From the NCBI GenBank assembly GCA_035582835.1, contig JAYKAV010002408.1, forward strand, positions 849,145 to 913,144: a stretch of 64,000 nucleotides of DNA, read 5' to 3'. The notes beneath the pieces are model-generated. The model saw nothing but the letters and a program-made list of their open reading frames with translations. It ran no database searches and was not told the origin of the DNA. Position numbers and translations under genes: made by a program. How positions within the stretch are numbered: the stretch's first letter is position 1; every line of letters begins with the position of its first letter. This document shows, piece by piece, positions 49,938 to 62,649 of this stretch. This DNA is from Phoebastria nigripes. Taxonomy: Eukaryota > Chordata > Aves > Procellariiformes > Diomedeidae.

Positions 49938-50899
49938 CTGCTATATAATAACAGGTTGCATCATAAAACACATGCTCTGAACGTGGACCCATAATCAGGT
50001 AAAATGAGACTGTGTCCTGAAGGACACTTGCCCAGAGCATTTCAGCTCCTGAACTGAAGCTACAATGTGTGCAGTGGAGAAGGTGGAAGACTGCAAGGTG
50101 GTCTCACATTAAGGATGCCCCAAACAGCTGGCTTCTTTCTCTTTCTGTGGTACGAAGATCTTCTCTAACAACAGGCAAAATGCAAGGCTTACTGAATTGT
50201 AGTCACTGAATAAACCATTATGGCTTCTGCCTTCCTTCCTACCCTACTGAGCTTCTTGTTGTTTTGCCTTTCTGTAGATTACCATCCCCAAAACAGACTC
50301 AGCAAAACTGAGTGTCTGTCAGTATCTCAGCAGCCCGGGCACACTGATGACAATGGTAACACAAGCCTACCTTCCTCAGTGATTTAAATGAAATCACTGC
50401 ACTGTGAATGGCAATGGCTGAGGCAGTAGCAGATGTTTTATTCTGCTGACTCTTCTCTGAGGGAGGGACATTTTGGGTGGACAGCTTGGTGCAGTAACAT
50501 TTTACTGCTCATCTCCTGAGGTGAGCAAAAATCAGCCCAGCTTATCTGTCAAGAATCCTGACACTACACTTTTCACAGTTGTGAGCAACTGTAGAGTCTT
50601 TATCTTCTGTGTACCTAATTCNAGGTTCAGTTCTGAGACCAGTGGACACTCTATATAAACCAATTGGTGACTTTTCTTATGCCCTATGAAGTGGGGTTAG
50701 TATCACTTCCTCTCCTGTGATCAGACTGTATACCATGCTCTAAATGAGGCAGATATACAAATAGTATGTTAACATTTATATAGAAGCAGATAATATGAAA
50801 CTGTGTTTAATATGGCATTTTTAAATAGAGTGCAAGATATCCCCTCTGAGCATTAGGAGAAAATAGGTCATTTATGTATTTATTTGCCACAGGACTTTA

Positions 50900-50902
<3 letters not shown>

Positions 50903-50933
<31 letters not shown>
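50903..50933 (+). repeat. Poly-T run of 31
   Basis: An uninterrupted 31-base T homopolymer, the longest in the window. It could be the antisense poly-A tail of a retroposed transcript, but no recognisable body adjoins it on the right (the side where the cDNA would lie). Confidence 0.95.
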
Positions 50934-53304
50934 CCCTGAGAGCAGGGGAGCTGTGGGATTCATGATTCTTCTATTCTCACTCTAAAAAGTGGTGTTCTTC
51001 AGTTAGGAAAAGAAAAAAGTTATTTGCCTCCTCCTTGCTTTATCTTTCTTTAGCTCTGCTCTCCCTTCCACCTTGGAAATTCTTTATTCCCCTTCCCAGC
51101 CTCCAATTATCATCTCAACTTCAGCAGCTGATTTCAGTCTCTGTCTGCACTTGAGTCCAAGCTTTCTCTCTCTCTCTCTNTATGTATTTTTCCTACTGTG
51201 TTTCTCTGTCTCTCCCTCCCCAAGTTTCTGATCACCATCTTTACTCTCCCGCAGTTCTCTTACCTCAGTCTGCTTTAACCTTCTTTTCCCTGGATTATCT
51301 GGTTTACCACTCAGACACCTTCAGACGGGCCAGCCTGCTTCCTCCATGTTGCTTATGTCCAGTAGCAAGTTCCTCTGAGGCTAAAAGTGATGGAGGTTCA
51401 CTAATTTCAATGCAGATCTTCAAGACTAGAACCAGACAGACAAGTCACAGATCTGTACAGCTATAGTTTCAATGGAAATCTTTTTGAGTACGAGGCTCAA
51501 GGACATGCAGGTTAGGCACAACTATTGAGGAACTTATAGTTAAAAGTTAAACCAGTAATCATGTCTAAACTGTAATTTCTTTTAAGTCAGGGTAAATTTT
51601 CATGGGCTAACAACATGCTCATCCCTGATTTAACAATACTTCTCTAGCACAGAACTTTTGATCCTTAAAACATTTCAAAGAAAAGGGCAGGATTTACTCT
51701 TTAAATGAGCAATACATAAAAATACAAGGAAATATTTCTTATAATACTGCTGCCTTGTCATGCCTATTTTCTATAAGGCTGAAACATTTTAATGAATACG
51801 TACCCCAAATTCACCCAAACCCATATCAAAGAAGGAAAATTGCATGTCAATGCTTACAAGTCGGTGGACTGAAAGAAAGTTTTTAAGAGAAATATTGAAT
51901 AACACTAACAATACTTATCCAGCCTATGTGAAACACTATTTTCTGTGGGACTATTTGTGTCCCTGATGTGGGACTATTTATCTAAGTAGGGATATCAAGA
52001 CCAGGTAGTAGCAGTGCATGAATCTCATATTCCAAAATTAAGATGGGCAAAGGCAACTTCGGATTTTCCATGATATTACAAAGGACCTGACTCATTTCAA
52101 GAGGTCCATTCAATGTCCACTCATCCACTGATGTTATGTCTGCCAGTGACATTATCCTTCCGAGATCAGTAGTACTGTTTGCCATCAGTGGCTAATAATT
52201 CATTTTTCCCATCTCACTAGACGTGGCTTGTATTTTATAGCTGTTCTCTGTCACCTACAATAAATTGTTTTCTAACTCTACTACTAACTTAGGATTGTTG
52301 GATGTGTTCAGGTCTAATTTCATTAAAATGAATCTCATGCTGGCATGTAGGGGGGAAACAGTCTAATGATATTAGCTAAAGAACTTACATCTGGTTCTTT
52401 TTGCTAATGCTGTCTGGCATCTGTGAAGGCAAAACCAGCTGACATCTACGATGTTAATCTGTTAATTTTTTTCAAAGATCTCCAAGGAGGAAATGTACAT
52501 TGCATAGTTATTGCCTTTCTTTGTATACAATAGCAACAATCATTTTGATCCCTGTTTGATTAGATAACAAATCTAATTTTCAACTCTGCTTTTCACTGCA
52601 CAAGAAATTTTTAACATTTACACTCTCATACTGAGAATCAATTTATTGAGAAAAGTACAGATAGTAAGTAAGGCCCACGAGCCTACGTTCACAAAGGATT
52701 TCTTTGCTGGGGGCAGGGAGGGAAGAGAAGGTGAAAAACTATCTGCCAACCTTAGCACCGACATGCAAACATAGATCCTGAGAGCCTCCACTAAAATGCT
52801 GACTTAATGACAAAACCAAGTAAGCTCCACAAACAATTCAATTTACAGCATTATCAGGTCATCTCTAAACCCAGATGTCTATTACTTCTGACAGGTGTGC
52901 CTGAAGATAACCTCAAGTCTGGTATGCGATCTGATGCAAATCAATTCTTTCTCTACTGTTTGTAGGGGTAGGTCTCAAGCGTATGCCCACCACCCTCCTA
53001 TGACACAGTCTCCCTTTCCTAGTACCTAGTTGGATGGTTCCAAATTCAACTCACAAGCTATGTGGACAGAGAATTTAAGCTTATGCATAAGCTAATATAA
53101 CAGCCAGATGTAGCCTACGTGCTATAATTCTGCAGGCGTTTGGTAGTTCAGAGCAGCTTGCTGCCTGTTGGTTACCTCTGTCCCGTCCAGCATTGCAAGG
53201 AGTTCTCCTGCATATTGGTTCCAGACTGCCCAATCTGGGAGGCTTTGACAGAATGCATTTAATCAAGCAAACTGTACTCAAAATACAGCCAGTGAATACA
53301 ACGA

Positions 53305-53340
53305 TGGTCTTTCCACCTCTTTTCCACTCAACAGGTCAGT
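53305..53340 (+). other. Candidate recursive splice site (weaker)
   Basis: A strong pyrimidine tract (GGTCTTTCCACCTCTTTTCC) ends in ACTCAACAG, followed at once by GTCAGT (donor GT at 53335). The acceptor half is excellent. The donor half lacks the preferred A at +3. It has the same fused arrangement and strand as the site at 28650. Confidence 0.25.
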
Positions 53341-55584
53341 GCTTAAAGTGCTCTGAACATAATTTCTATTAAAAGTGTTCTCTGCTATAGCTCAAAAAAA
53401 GTGAGAAAAAGACTCTTTGCCTACAACACAATCTCCAGAAAGTTTTGTTCTGTAGGATTTTGATCTATGGTCAGTGAATGTTTAACTAGCCTGCTTCCAC
53501 TTGTTTGCCGTCCGATCTTTCTTGCTCTGAAACTTCTTCAGTTGCCTTTGCAGTTAAAATCTCTTCTACCTAACCAGAATTGTCAACAGCTATGGAAGAG
53601 AAAAATGCTGACAGATTCCCCACATTACCAGTGATTTTGATTTTTTGACACAATTCCCACAGCTCTCAGGCAATTTAGTTTCATATTACTCTCAATACAA
53701 CACTGTAAGAAAAATCCTATTAGTAGGAGTCTATTTTCAGAGTTCAGATTCAGTCAGGGTTTTTTTGAGAGGAACCTATTTTGCTGCTTAGATCTGAACA
53801 TCTCTAGTGTTAACATGTCATCTGTAAAATGGAAGGAATTTGGTTGTCTTAGACTAGTCTCAGTCTCTTGGTGAGATAGGCAGACCTGGAGGCATTAAAA
53901 TGTGTCTCTCACATGTATATCACAGACATGGCTCTTGATACTTCCTTACATAGCCTAGTACTCAATCATGGACAAGAAGTTTCTAAAACAGGGTCAATGG
54001 ATGGGATATGCTAGCTGTCATCTTGTATTTGCCCTTTGAGAACCTTCTCTATTTCCTTAGGGGTGTGTACACAGGGTGAGATGACTTTTTGCAACGCAGC
54101 ACTCACAAGAGCTGTTTCTCTTTGTAGAAGACTGCTGAAAGAAAAGTAGAGAGGTATCTAATTATATTTTAAACAGTCTGTGAAGTATTTTTCTGTACTC
54201 TGTACTTTAACCATGTGCACTTTCATTCTTCAAATATGAAAAAAAAAAATCACCTTGAATATGTACAACTATTCAGGTACATTCTATAACGGATTTTCAG
54301 TTTTATTACTAGTGAAGGTCATACAAGAGTTTTGCTTTACCCAGTTGGCTTCTAAAATATTGAAGGTTAGAATTTTCCCATCTAAGAAGTTCAAGAACAG
54401 CACATAAGGACCAAAGAATACTCTAGTCTCATTAATTAATCAAGTCATGTCACAGCAGATCTTGTTAATCCATCCTCAGAGGAAACTCAAATGATGTTTC
54501 AATTCTCTATGCAAGAACAGACAGAATAGTGAATAGTGATAATGCTATACAATTACAGAGAGATGGGCAGCATTTGGAGACACCAGAAATTAAACTAAAT
54601 TAATTTTTTCCCCAACAGCAACTAAAAGACTTTTTTGGATGTTATCTTTGTGAACTAATCTAGTTAGAGGACACTAGCAGGATTATTTTTTGATGCTAAA
54701 TATTGTAAGGTGACTGCATTAAAAGCTCCATTGGAAAGAACAAGAGTTAATGAATTTTAAAAGTCACTGTTGCATAAAACCAAGCAGCTTATTTTGGCAT
54801 CTTTTATCTAGTTGAAGTCACAGCAGAAAAATGCAGGTGTTCACAGTGTACTAGGAGAGCAACAATGACTGGGTATGCAGTAATAGCTGTTACATTACTA
54901 CTTCTTGGCTAGTAGCAGTATTTGCTTCTAGTCCTAAAAAGAATCAAATTGCTAAATCCAGCAATCAGGCTTACAGAGAAGTAGTTCTTTTTTTTTTTTT
55001 TTCCAGGATGAACAAACATTTTAAGTCTGAGATTTACTAGCAATACTCTTCATTTAGTCAAATTGAGTATCTGGCCTCTGTCTTGAGAGTTAATGAACAC
55101 CCTTGCCCTAATCCCACCAAACGTCTGAGCTCTACATAACTGTTTACAGGTGAAAAGCCTCTCGGAGGTCAAGGGATTATTCTGATACTTCATGCTCAAC
55201 AAGTTTAAGTAAACAGCTGAGCTTAGCTCAGTGACTCCTACAAAACTGATGCTTGCGTACAGATAACACATGCTCCCTATATGAACGGGAAGTAGGAATA
55301 CTCCACGTTTAGCCTAACAGGATTTATGTAGGATACAGCTGATGCAAAAGTTCTTGAGCTGGATCAATGCACAGGAGAAAGTTTCACTTTTTCTAGCCAA
55401 GCTGGTTGTTACAAGTTAGCAATAAAGGAACACATTTATTCAAATTTTAAGACNAAAAAAAATCATAGTGGCGGTTTTTAAAATCATTGTACTGCTCACA
55501 TCTCAAGGTCTCTGTCCAGACGTAGATGTTCTTTCCCAACCTTGCCTAAGGCTCTTCTGATAGCTCTGACAATTGTGTGTGAAA

Positions 55585-55700
55585 TTATCCCTCAGATGGA
55601 AGAGTGATGCATCTGCAGCATGGGTCTGATCCAAAGATCAGTGAAAGCAATGGAAAAACTCCAAGTGGTGCAATCACTTGTGGATCAGATCCCTGAATTG
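55585..55700. repeat. Trace of ancient palindromic repeat
   Basis: 'ggtctgatccaaagatcagt' followed by 'gaaagcaatggaaaaactcc' resembles the bird and turtle repeat word pair 'tctgatccaaagcccattga' and 'agtcaatggaaagactcc'. Only one arm is clear. Confidence 0.4.
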
Positions 55701-56224
55701 TTAGTGATGAAGCACTGTATAAAATGTCAGCCCCAATTAAGCTATGGCAAAATTCCCATTCTGTAGGGTCAGAACTTCAACTGTAAAATTTTCTCAGTTA
55801 TCTATACTCCGTAGATTCCAATTACTTTCCAGCTTAACACATCTACAAAAGTGAAGCTTATTTGTAAAATCAGTCATACTTTTTTCCACTAATCCCAATG
55901 TTTCTAGCACTACTGTTGTATAAAATGAGTTCCTGTTTCTTTTTCATTTTAGTTATTTTTGCCTCTTCCTCAGGAACAACAGTCAGTAAAAATGTGTGCT
56001 CATATTTGTAATTATGTGCTCTTTCCTTACGTTTGTATCCCTTTTTGATATAAGTTTCGTCACTGTCTAGGCAATTGAGTTGTCTGTTCATAATCTGAAC
56101 TCCAGAATTTCAAAACACAGATTTTTAATATAATGTGAATATTTACATCAGAAGCACCTGCATACTACTTTAATCAGAGATCAGAAAAAAACACCATAGG
56201 ATTTATAACCAGTGTCTTATGCCA

Positions 56225-56310
56225 CTTCAGATGAAGGATCCTGTGGGCCAGGGCCTCAGATGATGTCCGAAGACGTGGCTTCATTGATTTCAGTCAGCTC
56301 ACCAAATGAG
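56225..56310. repeat. Trace of ancient palindromic repeat
   Basis: 'gggccagggcctcagatgat' with 'cttcattgatttcagtcagc' resembles the common 'gggccagatcctcagctggt' and 'ctccattgacttcaatgg' pair. Confidence 0.45.
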
Positions 56311-57240
56311 GATCTCTTTCTACCTGTCCTTATACAATTCTTTATGGCCATTGTATGGAATTAAAACATGGGAAAAAAAAAAAATCAATAACTATCAAAC
56401 TGAATAAATATGAGAAGACTTTGATCTGCTGCCAGATGCTTTGTGTTTAGTGAAGTAAGCTAAATTTACTGCAGAAGTTCCTATTTCTGATCTATACTTT
56501 GCACATTCTTTAGAGTTAAAAGAAGTCCCCTACCTGTTCTTGTTAAGAATAAAATCTCTGTCATGACTAGTTAATTAGCTTACTTAGGCACTCCATTTCG
56601 ACATAATTAAAATTTTCATCCAGTTACCTTATTCCTAAGTCTCCGTTAACAGGTTCAGAACATAAATGTAGAGTCCCTCTGCAGGTTCACTGGCTACCCA
56701 ATCTTGCTGTGCCAGGTTATGACCATTCCAGGCCCCACCAGAGCCTCACTCTGGAGGTTTCCCACAAAAATCTTAAGAGACCTGGAGACTGCAAAGATCT
56801 GTGCTGTAGCTGTGGCTGAAACACTTTCCTGTGTGATTAGAAATAAGCAAACCAGGACGAGCTGTTACCAGCCTAGAGTACGTTCTCCCTGCAACAACCC
56901 TGCTGACTACACTTTAATATCACACACATATGTTATTCCTACAGATAGCCATGCCTCCACTCTCCAGCATCCTCACTGTCAATCGCAGTTCAGTAAACAG
57001 GCCTGGCGTTACTGCTTATCTTCTCCTCAACAACTTTTCTGCATCAGTCCATTCACATTAATCATTTTGCACTGCTCTTGCATGCCAGCTCCCAAAGACT
57101 TCCTATGAACCTGTCCTCAGACTTGGTTAGATTGCCTCCTACCAAGGGGATGGAAGGAAGCTGGGAGAGATCTAGACCATTCCACCTCAATTTACAACTG
57201 AGGAAGCTGAATGCTGGATTTGTTTTTCATCCAACCCCCA

Positions 57241-57284
57241 CTTCCCCCAATCAAACACTTTCCTTCCCCCAAGCAAACCCTTTC
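57241..57284 (+). repeat. 22-base tandem duplication
   Basis: 'cttcccccaatcaaacactt' plus 'tc' is followed directly by 'cttcccccaagcaaaccctt' plus 'tc'. The two 22-base units differ at two positions. Confidence 0.9.
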
Positions 57285-58364
57285 CTTCCTCTTCACTTCT
57301 TTCTCAGAGCTCTGTGTGCACATATGATGTACACAGCAGTTCTCTTGTGATGAAAATCAAGAAAACTATGGATGAAAGGAGACATTTGTAGCCCTGCACC
57401 TAGTAACACACACTTACCTTGCTTGTCCATTTCCCAATCACCCTTTTCTATTCTGAAATTATGAGGAAGGGGACAATCTTCCTGGCAATAACACAGCTTT
57501 TCGCTGTCTATCAACAGCCATATACTGGAACGGTCTCTGAAACTCTCTTAAGTACCACTCTCCCACGGCATTTCATTGTACAGACAACCAGCGTAGATTT
57601 ATATAGATTTATGCAGTCATGACTAAAAATGTATCCCTAATCAGTTAATGCCTTTAAGATAGACCTGAATTTCCCTATTCTACCTCAGTATTATGAAGAT
57701 TGCAGAATGACTGTTTAAAGCATGTTCTAGAACATAAAAATTCGAGGCACCATAAAGTCCTTATAAGAAACCTGAACAATCTGACATATCTGAATGATTT
57801 TCAGTACATATTTTTAAAATATCTCTTATCACTACAAACAGAAATATTGGATGGAAATTCATGAGGATCAGTGAACCCTATTTTTGGAAAGTTGGTGGTA
57901 ATTGAAGTAAGAAATGTACAGATAATGTAGAAAACATGAAAATAAACAATTAATAAAACCCCCAAACACTTGTTAACCAAACTTCACATAGTAGTATCTA
58001 CAAAAAAAATCTCATGTTTCAAAGAAGAAAGGAGAATTAATTGAGGAGAAGGTAGCTCATCACAACTCTCTAGATTTGGATTTACTTTTCTTCCCTTGCA
58101 CAAAGCTGTTACNTTTACGTACTGGTGCTAACTACAAACTACAAAACCAGGAAAACATAAAGAAGTTATTTCCACATCATTTACAGTTTGCTGGTTTATT
58201 GATTTTCTCTCTGCTCCCCAAGTCTCACATTTCATTTGAGCCATTTGTTTTACATTTTAAAGGAACAGCTTTCCAAACACAGTTAATTTTACTAAGGCTT
58301 TAACATGTCATTGGCTAGTCAGTATTATATTAATCTCTGTGACACTAATGTTTACAAAGTAGGG

Positions 58365-58425
58365 GTATGGGGCCAAATCTTGATTGCCCTACTGACACAA
58401 TCAGTTACACTGATTTTAATAGCAC
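58365..58425. repeat. Trace of ancient palindromic repeat
   Basis: 'ggggccaaatcttgattgcc' followed by 'cagttacactgattttaata' resembles the old amniote words 'ggggccaaattctgctctca' and 'gttacactggtgtaaatc'. Confidence 0.4.
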
Positions 58426-60339
58426 TATTAACATTAGTAAAACCAGCAAGATCTGGCTTCTTACAGCTGTCAGCGTGCCTTTCCCAAGAAAACCTTGTAA
58501 TTCTTTCCCATTTCTAAAAGCAGAGTTTTTTAAAAACTTCAGTCACGTTGTTTTACTCAGGCCCTGCTTTCACTGAGCCGGGCATTTTAGGGGAATTATA
58601 ATGTTCTTAATATGTGCATTTTCACTGTTAACAATTGAATCAGAGTATTCTAGAAAACCAGCAGGCTTTTTTTCTTGTCTGAGCAAGCTCACATCTCAGA
58701 GTTGTACAGTTCTAATCAGATTTTACTTTTGCATGTGTCAAATTGGCTACTTCATCAACAGTTACAAGCAGATCACTGGCAGGTATGCATGCCAGGAAAT
58801 CACGCAGTGCTTTCCATTTGGTGCCTCTTTTTGCAGGCTCACTGTGTTCACTGCTGCATTCTTCCTCCTGCTGTGCAGTGAAGTACATACACAACCCAGG
58901 ATTTAATTTAATGTTCACCATTTACTCCATAGCAGCATGCAGAACAAACTACTCTGACTGAGCCTGAAATAGAAGAGAGCAGTCACTGCCCCAAACCAGG
59001 AAAAAAATTAATGGGATGAAGCACTGTCTACCTAGCATGTCTCCTGGATCAGAATGTGTTGTCCACTGCAGGACCCAGAGACTCAGCCCTGTCTCTTACT
59101 TTCCTGTCTTTGCCTGATATGGGGAGAAAAAGAGAATTTCATGACCCAAACCGTGTATGTGTGAAACAATTATTTGTTATGTTTCTAATGCCAGGATGAA
59201 ACAGCAGCTTCAGCACTGGGCTCTAAAACCTCGGACCCATAAGTTTCCATCAACTGGCAATATTTATCNTCCTATTCTGAGAGGCAGAATTACAGCATTT
59301 TCTGACCAACTTCCTCTTGTGAAATGCAATGATCAGTTGCACCCCTGTGCCTTATGGCAGGATTTCAAAAAGAAGCACAATTAAAACTTCTTTTGCTTGG
59401 TTTGAGTGTTAGCTCCCTTTCATACTTTGTATGACTGCACCCAGCTTTCTCTCTGCTTGTAAGGGAATTCAGTATTTCTGAAAATAAAAAATGACATTAT
59501 TTTAAAATGTTTTTCTTGGCAAGTACAACTGGAATAAAAATAACCCTGTAACACAAGTACCATTGTGAAGCAAAGGTAACAAATCATCACAAAAGAGATT
59601 TGTGCAGTCAGTAATAAATATGAGACTGAAAGNAATTACACTATATACACAGTGAAACTTTTTAGAACAATATTTTTAGCATTTATCACCTACATAGCTA
59701 TTATAGTATAATTATTTCTACATTATACACAGAGGCCAACCACTCTGAATATGCGCCTACATTCTTCTTCAGATACTCACCTATATTGAAGAAAGATGGC
59801 TTTTCAAAAATACTTTAAAAGCTTAGAGAAAAGGAGAAACTAGGAAAGATTCCCACATGCCAGCACTCGCTGCAGAGAGATTTGCTGAACTTAATTACCT
59901 AAAATGCAGTGCTGATTTGCTGAAAGATGCGTAGTATTGGAGCACAGTTAATTAGCACAGAAAAGCTCAAGGGGCTTCACACCAATTTATATCACCTGGG
60001 TAATGAGGAACACAGGAATAAAAGACTTCTTGGGTCACCGACTACACTCCTGTGCAATCACAGATAATCAAATCATATAATCTTAACTCAAACTGCACTG
60101 GATACCGCCTTCCATTTTGTTGGTGAACCAGTGGTAATTTCTCTTCAGATCTGATTTGCCAGGCATATTTGCACCCTTTCAACCCTCTGAGGAGTCTTTA
60201 CATTTACAGAGTGACTTTACTCATGGCCTGTTTATATCCATTTGCTTTTAAGTCAGTTCTGCCCTTTAAGCTTCAAAAGCTCTTTCCTTTCTAGTATTTA
60301 TCCCTTCCTCAGTGCACAGAAATAAATCATATCTACTTT

Positions 60340-61765
60340 TAGTTTTTGTTTTTCTATGACAAACAAACCAAGTTCTTTTAGCGTTGTCCCAAGGGATGGG
60401 CTTTCCGTTCTCTTTTTATTCTAGTGGACATTTTCTTCATCAATTCTAGTTTGAAGTTGATCTCTCATGAAGGGAGGTGGCCAGAATTTTAAACAATCTT
60501 CCAGAGGTCTGATCAGTGCTTTGCATGACAGCATCAAAACTCTCCTTCCTCTGCAAAAATGCNTCTCCAGTATGCCTAGAACTGTATTCACCATTTCCAT
60601 GTCACATCACAATGATAACTCAAAAACATTCAAAAATTGACTACCAATTCCCTCTCCCCTTCATTTCTACCCTGTAAAGTGCTATGGTATAACAGATGTT
60701 CTTCTCATTAGTCCCTAAATGCATGACTCTGCACTTTGTATTATTACATCTTTCCCATTTTTATTACTTCATTTCTCAAGGTCCTACATCTCTCTGCGAT
60801 ATTCCAGTTCTACCTTTATGTTTGCAATGCTTCTCAGGTTCTGCCATCAGCAAATTTTATTAGCGCACATCTACCCTTTTTTCCTGCCAATGTTGTAAAT
60901 TTAAATGCTTAATTCAACCAAAGAAAAAAACAAAACTTTTTAAAATATCTCTTAAACAAACAAACAAAATCCCTTTCTACAGGCAGCCACCCTGTAGCCT
61001 ATCACTTCTCCTGTCACTAGAATCATTACTCCAATTAACTATTTCTTTTCTTGCTTCAAAATTTTTTTATACCAACTCCTAAATTCTTTATCTTTGCTGG
61101 TAACTTCCCATGAGGCCCTAAAACTCACAGCAGTCCCAAAAGATTAGGTATTCTGCCTAAGTCTGGAACACCAATTATCAGTAATAGCTCAGGTTACACT
61201 GGATCTGTTTAGGTAAACTTATGTTACTTTCCAGCTCACTTACATCCAGTCCATTAATTAGTCTTTCTTTCAAGCATCATTCTAAAGTCCTGTATACTAC
61301 TAAAGGCATATATAAAATATTTTTTTCCTTAAAATCTGGTTTTGTCTTTCTGCAGTCTGGGAGTACTATCCCTGACTTGTGTGAGTTTTTAAGATTTTAA
61401 TTCTTCATTATATACACAGTTCCACGTGCCATCTATTTATCTTTCTGAGGAATAGTTTACAACGTTTCAGTTTAAGCACAGTAATTGCACTAAGTTTTAC
61501 CTTAACTAACTTGTCGATGTAAGTGTTTCTTAGCTACCGCTTTTTTTGTTCCTCTGTTCAATATAACTGACGTAATTGAAGCAAAGCATTAATTTAGCTT
61601 GGAGTCATAACACTGTTTCCTTGACTGCAACTTTGCTGCATGGTGGCCTTTTTCTACTTCTCCTGTTTTTACTTTAATTTTATAAATAACCTTTTCATAT
61701 TTGTTTCGCTTTCCTTGGTAAAGGTGACTCTACGTAACCCTATCTTCTCTGATTTTGAAAGTTAA
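60340..61765 (-). mobile_element. Old, degraded CR1-type LINE with RT remnants
   Basis: The whole stretch follows the antisense of a CR1 coding region in order. 'ttctagtggacattttcttc' (the 'ctctggactctctccaattt' block) is followed by 'ccagaggtctgatcagtgct' (the 'gcaggtgtggtctgaccagt' block). Next come 'tgactctgcactttg', 'ctcaaggtcctacatctctc', and at 60840-60865 'tctgccatcagcaaatttta', the antisense of the polymerase motif. There the minus strand reads KFADGRT, so FADD has become FADG (60843-60854). Further upstream parts of the element appear as 'cccatgaggccctaaaactc' (about 61109), 'tggcctttttctacttctcc' (about 61644) and 'aaccctatcttctctgattt' (61737-61756). Numerous stops and gaps make it non-coding. 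Both boundaries are approximate. Confidence 0.7.
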
Positions 61766-62604
61766 CAGATGAGAGCAATTTAGTGAGGGTCAGTACATGC
61801 ACTCATTCATGCTGTAACAGTTCTGAAGAATCAATTGGTCCTTGAGTTCATGGCAACACAGACCCTGCAAGAAGGAAAGTCTGCAACCCCAATAAGCCAA
61901 GGACAGAAAGGCTCTGCGACACAAGGAACTGGTGATCAAAATGGTAACTGTCTGGGTAAACATGCTATCATAGTTTCATAGCCTGTTATGATGACGGGCT
62001 GCAGTCTGGTCCCCTTTGAAGCTGAAAGCATCAGAAGGCAGAACTCCTAATTGAGGTTTGTCAAGGGTTTTCCAGGAGCAAACATGACAAGCGAAGAAAC
62101 TAAAGCTGTCTCCCAATTAAAAGGATTACTTATGGTCACCTGGGGCCACCTATTTTTGAAAACTGTTGGTATTAGCAGCAGGAAATGAAGGCGTAAAACT
62201 GAAGTGAGTGAAAGTAGCACCTGCACGTGCGGCCAGGCACTGNGCTCATACAATGGCTCAAGGAGCCGGCCAGGATCAGGCTGCTGCAGCCTCACTCAAA
62301 CACGGAAGTTTTGATCAAAACATGAACACAACAGTGCAAATCATACAACTCAGCAAGGATCGCAGCGCTGTACACCAGTATCTTACTGTGACAGACATCA
62401 CTGATATACGCTTAAACTTGTCTGGAACCAAAAGATTAGGTTTGGGAAACTTTGAAGCCTTCCTTGACTGAGAGAGCTCTATCCTGTTTATTAGGCAACA
62501 GGAATGTATTTTACTATTTCTGGAAAAGGCATGTACATGTATTTGTACAGGTCCTTCCTAATATATTTTGCACCTCAGGCTGACAGTTTGTTTCTTCTGC
62601 GCAG
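61766..62604. other. Non-coding DNA before the candidate exon
   Basis: No gene is recognised. Frames at 62047-62471 overlap antisense and contain an ambiguous base. Positions 62215-62300 are somewhat GC-richer, with a palindromic 'gccggc' core. Confidence 0.55.
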
Positions 62605-62649
62605 ATGAGAGCATTGCTTCACGAGCAAGTTCAGCACTTTTTTCCATAG
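62605..62649 (+). other. Candidate 45-nt cassette exon
   Basis: All four splice elements are present in order. There is a branch-point-like CTGAC (62580-62584, A at 62583), then a pyrimidine tract TTTGTTTCTTCTGCGCAG ending at 62604, then 45 nt. A donor ATAG|GTTAGT starts at 62650. The length is a multiple of three. One phase is open throughout and reads ESIASRASSALFSI; the other two contain stops. This would be a plausible small alternative exon of a long gene transcribed on the plus strand, but I do not recognise the peptide and see no neighbouring exon. Chance is possible. Confidence 0.35.

Larger units (their letters stand above)
49938..60339. other. Non-coding DNA with scattered repeat remnants
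   Basis: No gene is recognisable. The 134-codon frame at 56704-57108 is the longest plus-strand frame and has no known domain. The stretch holds a 31-nt poly-T (50903-50933), a CT run ending in N (51164-51180), a 15-nt poly-T at 54988-55002 and a 22-base tandem pair (57241-57284). Three traces of old palindromic repeats are listed separately. Confidence 0.6.

Noticed and set aside
56704..57108. 134-codon plus-strand frame
   Set aside because: Composition is unremarkable and no known family is recognised. No acceptor or donor fits its ends. I keep it as a possible chance frame.
57412..57480. Minus-strand donor AAG|GTAAGTG with a 64-nt open segment
   Set aside because: The donor is good, but the acceptor candidates are ordinary and the peptide is not recognised.
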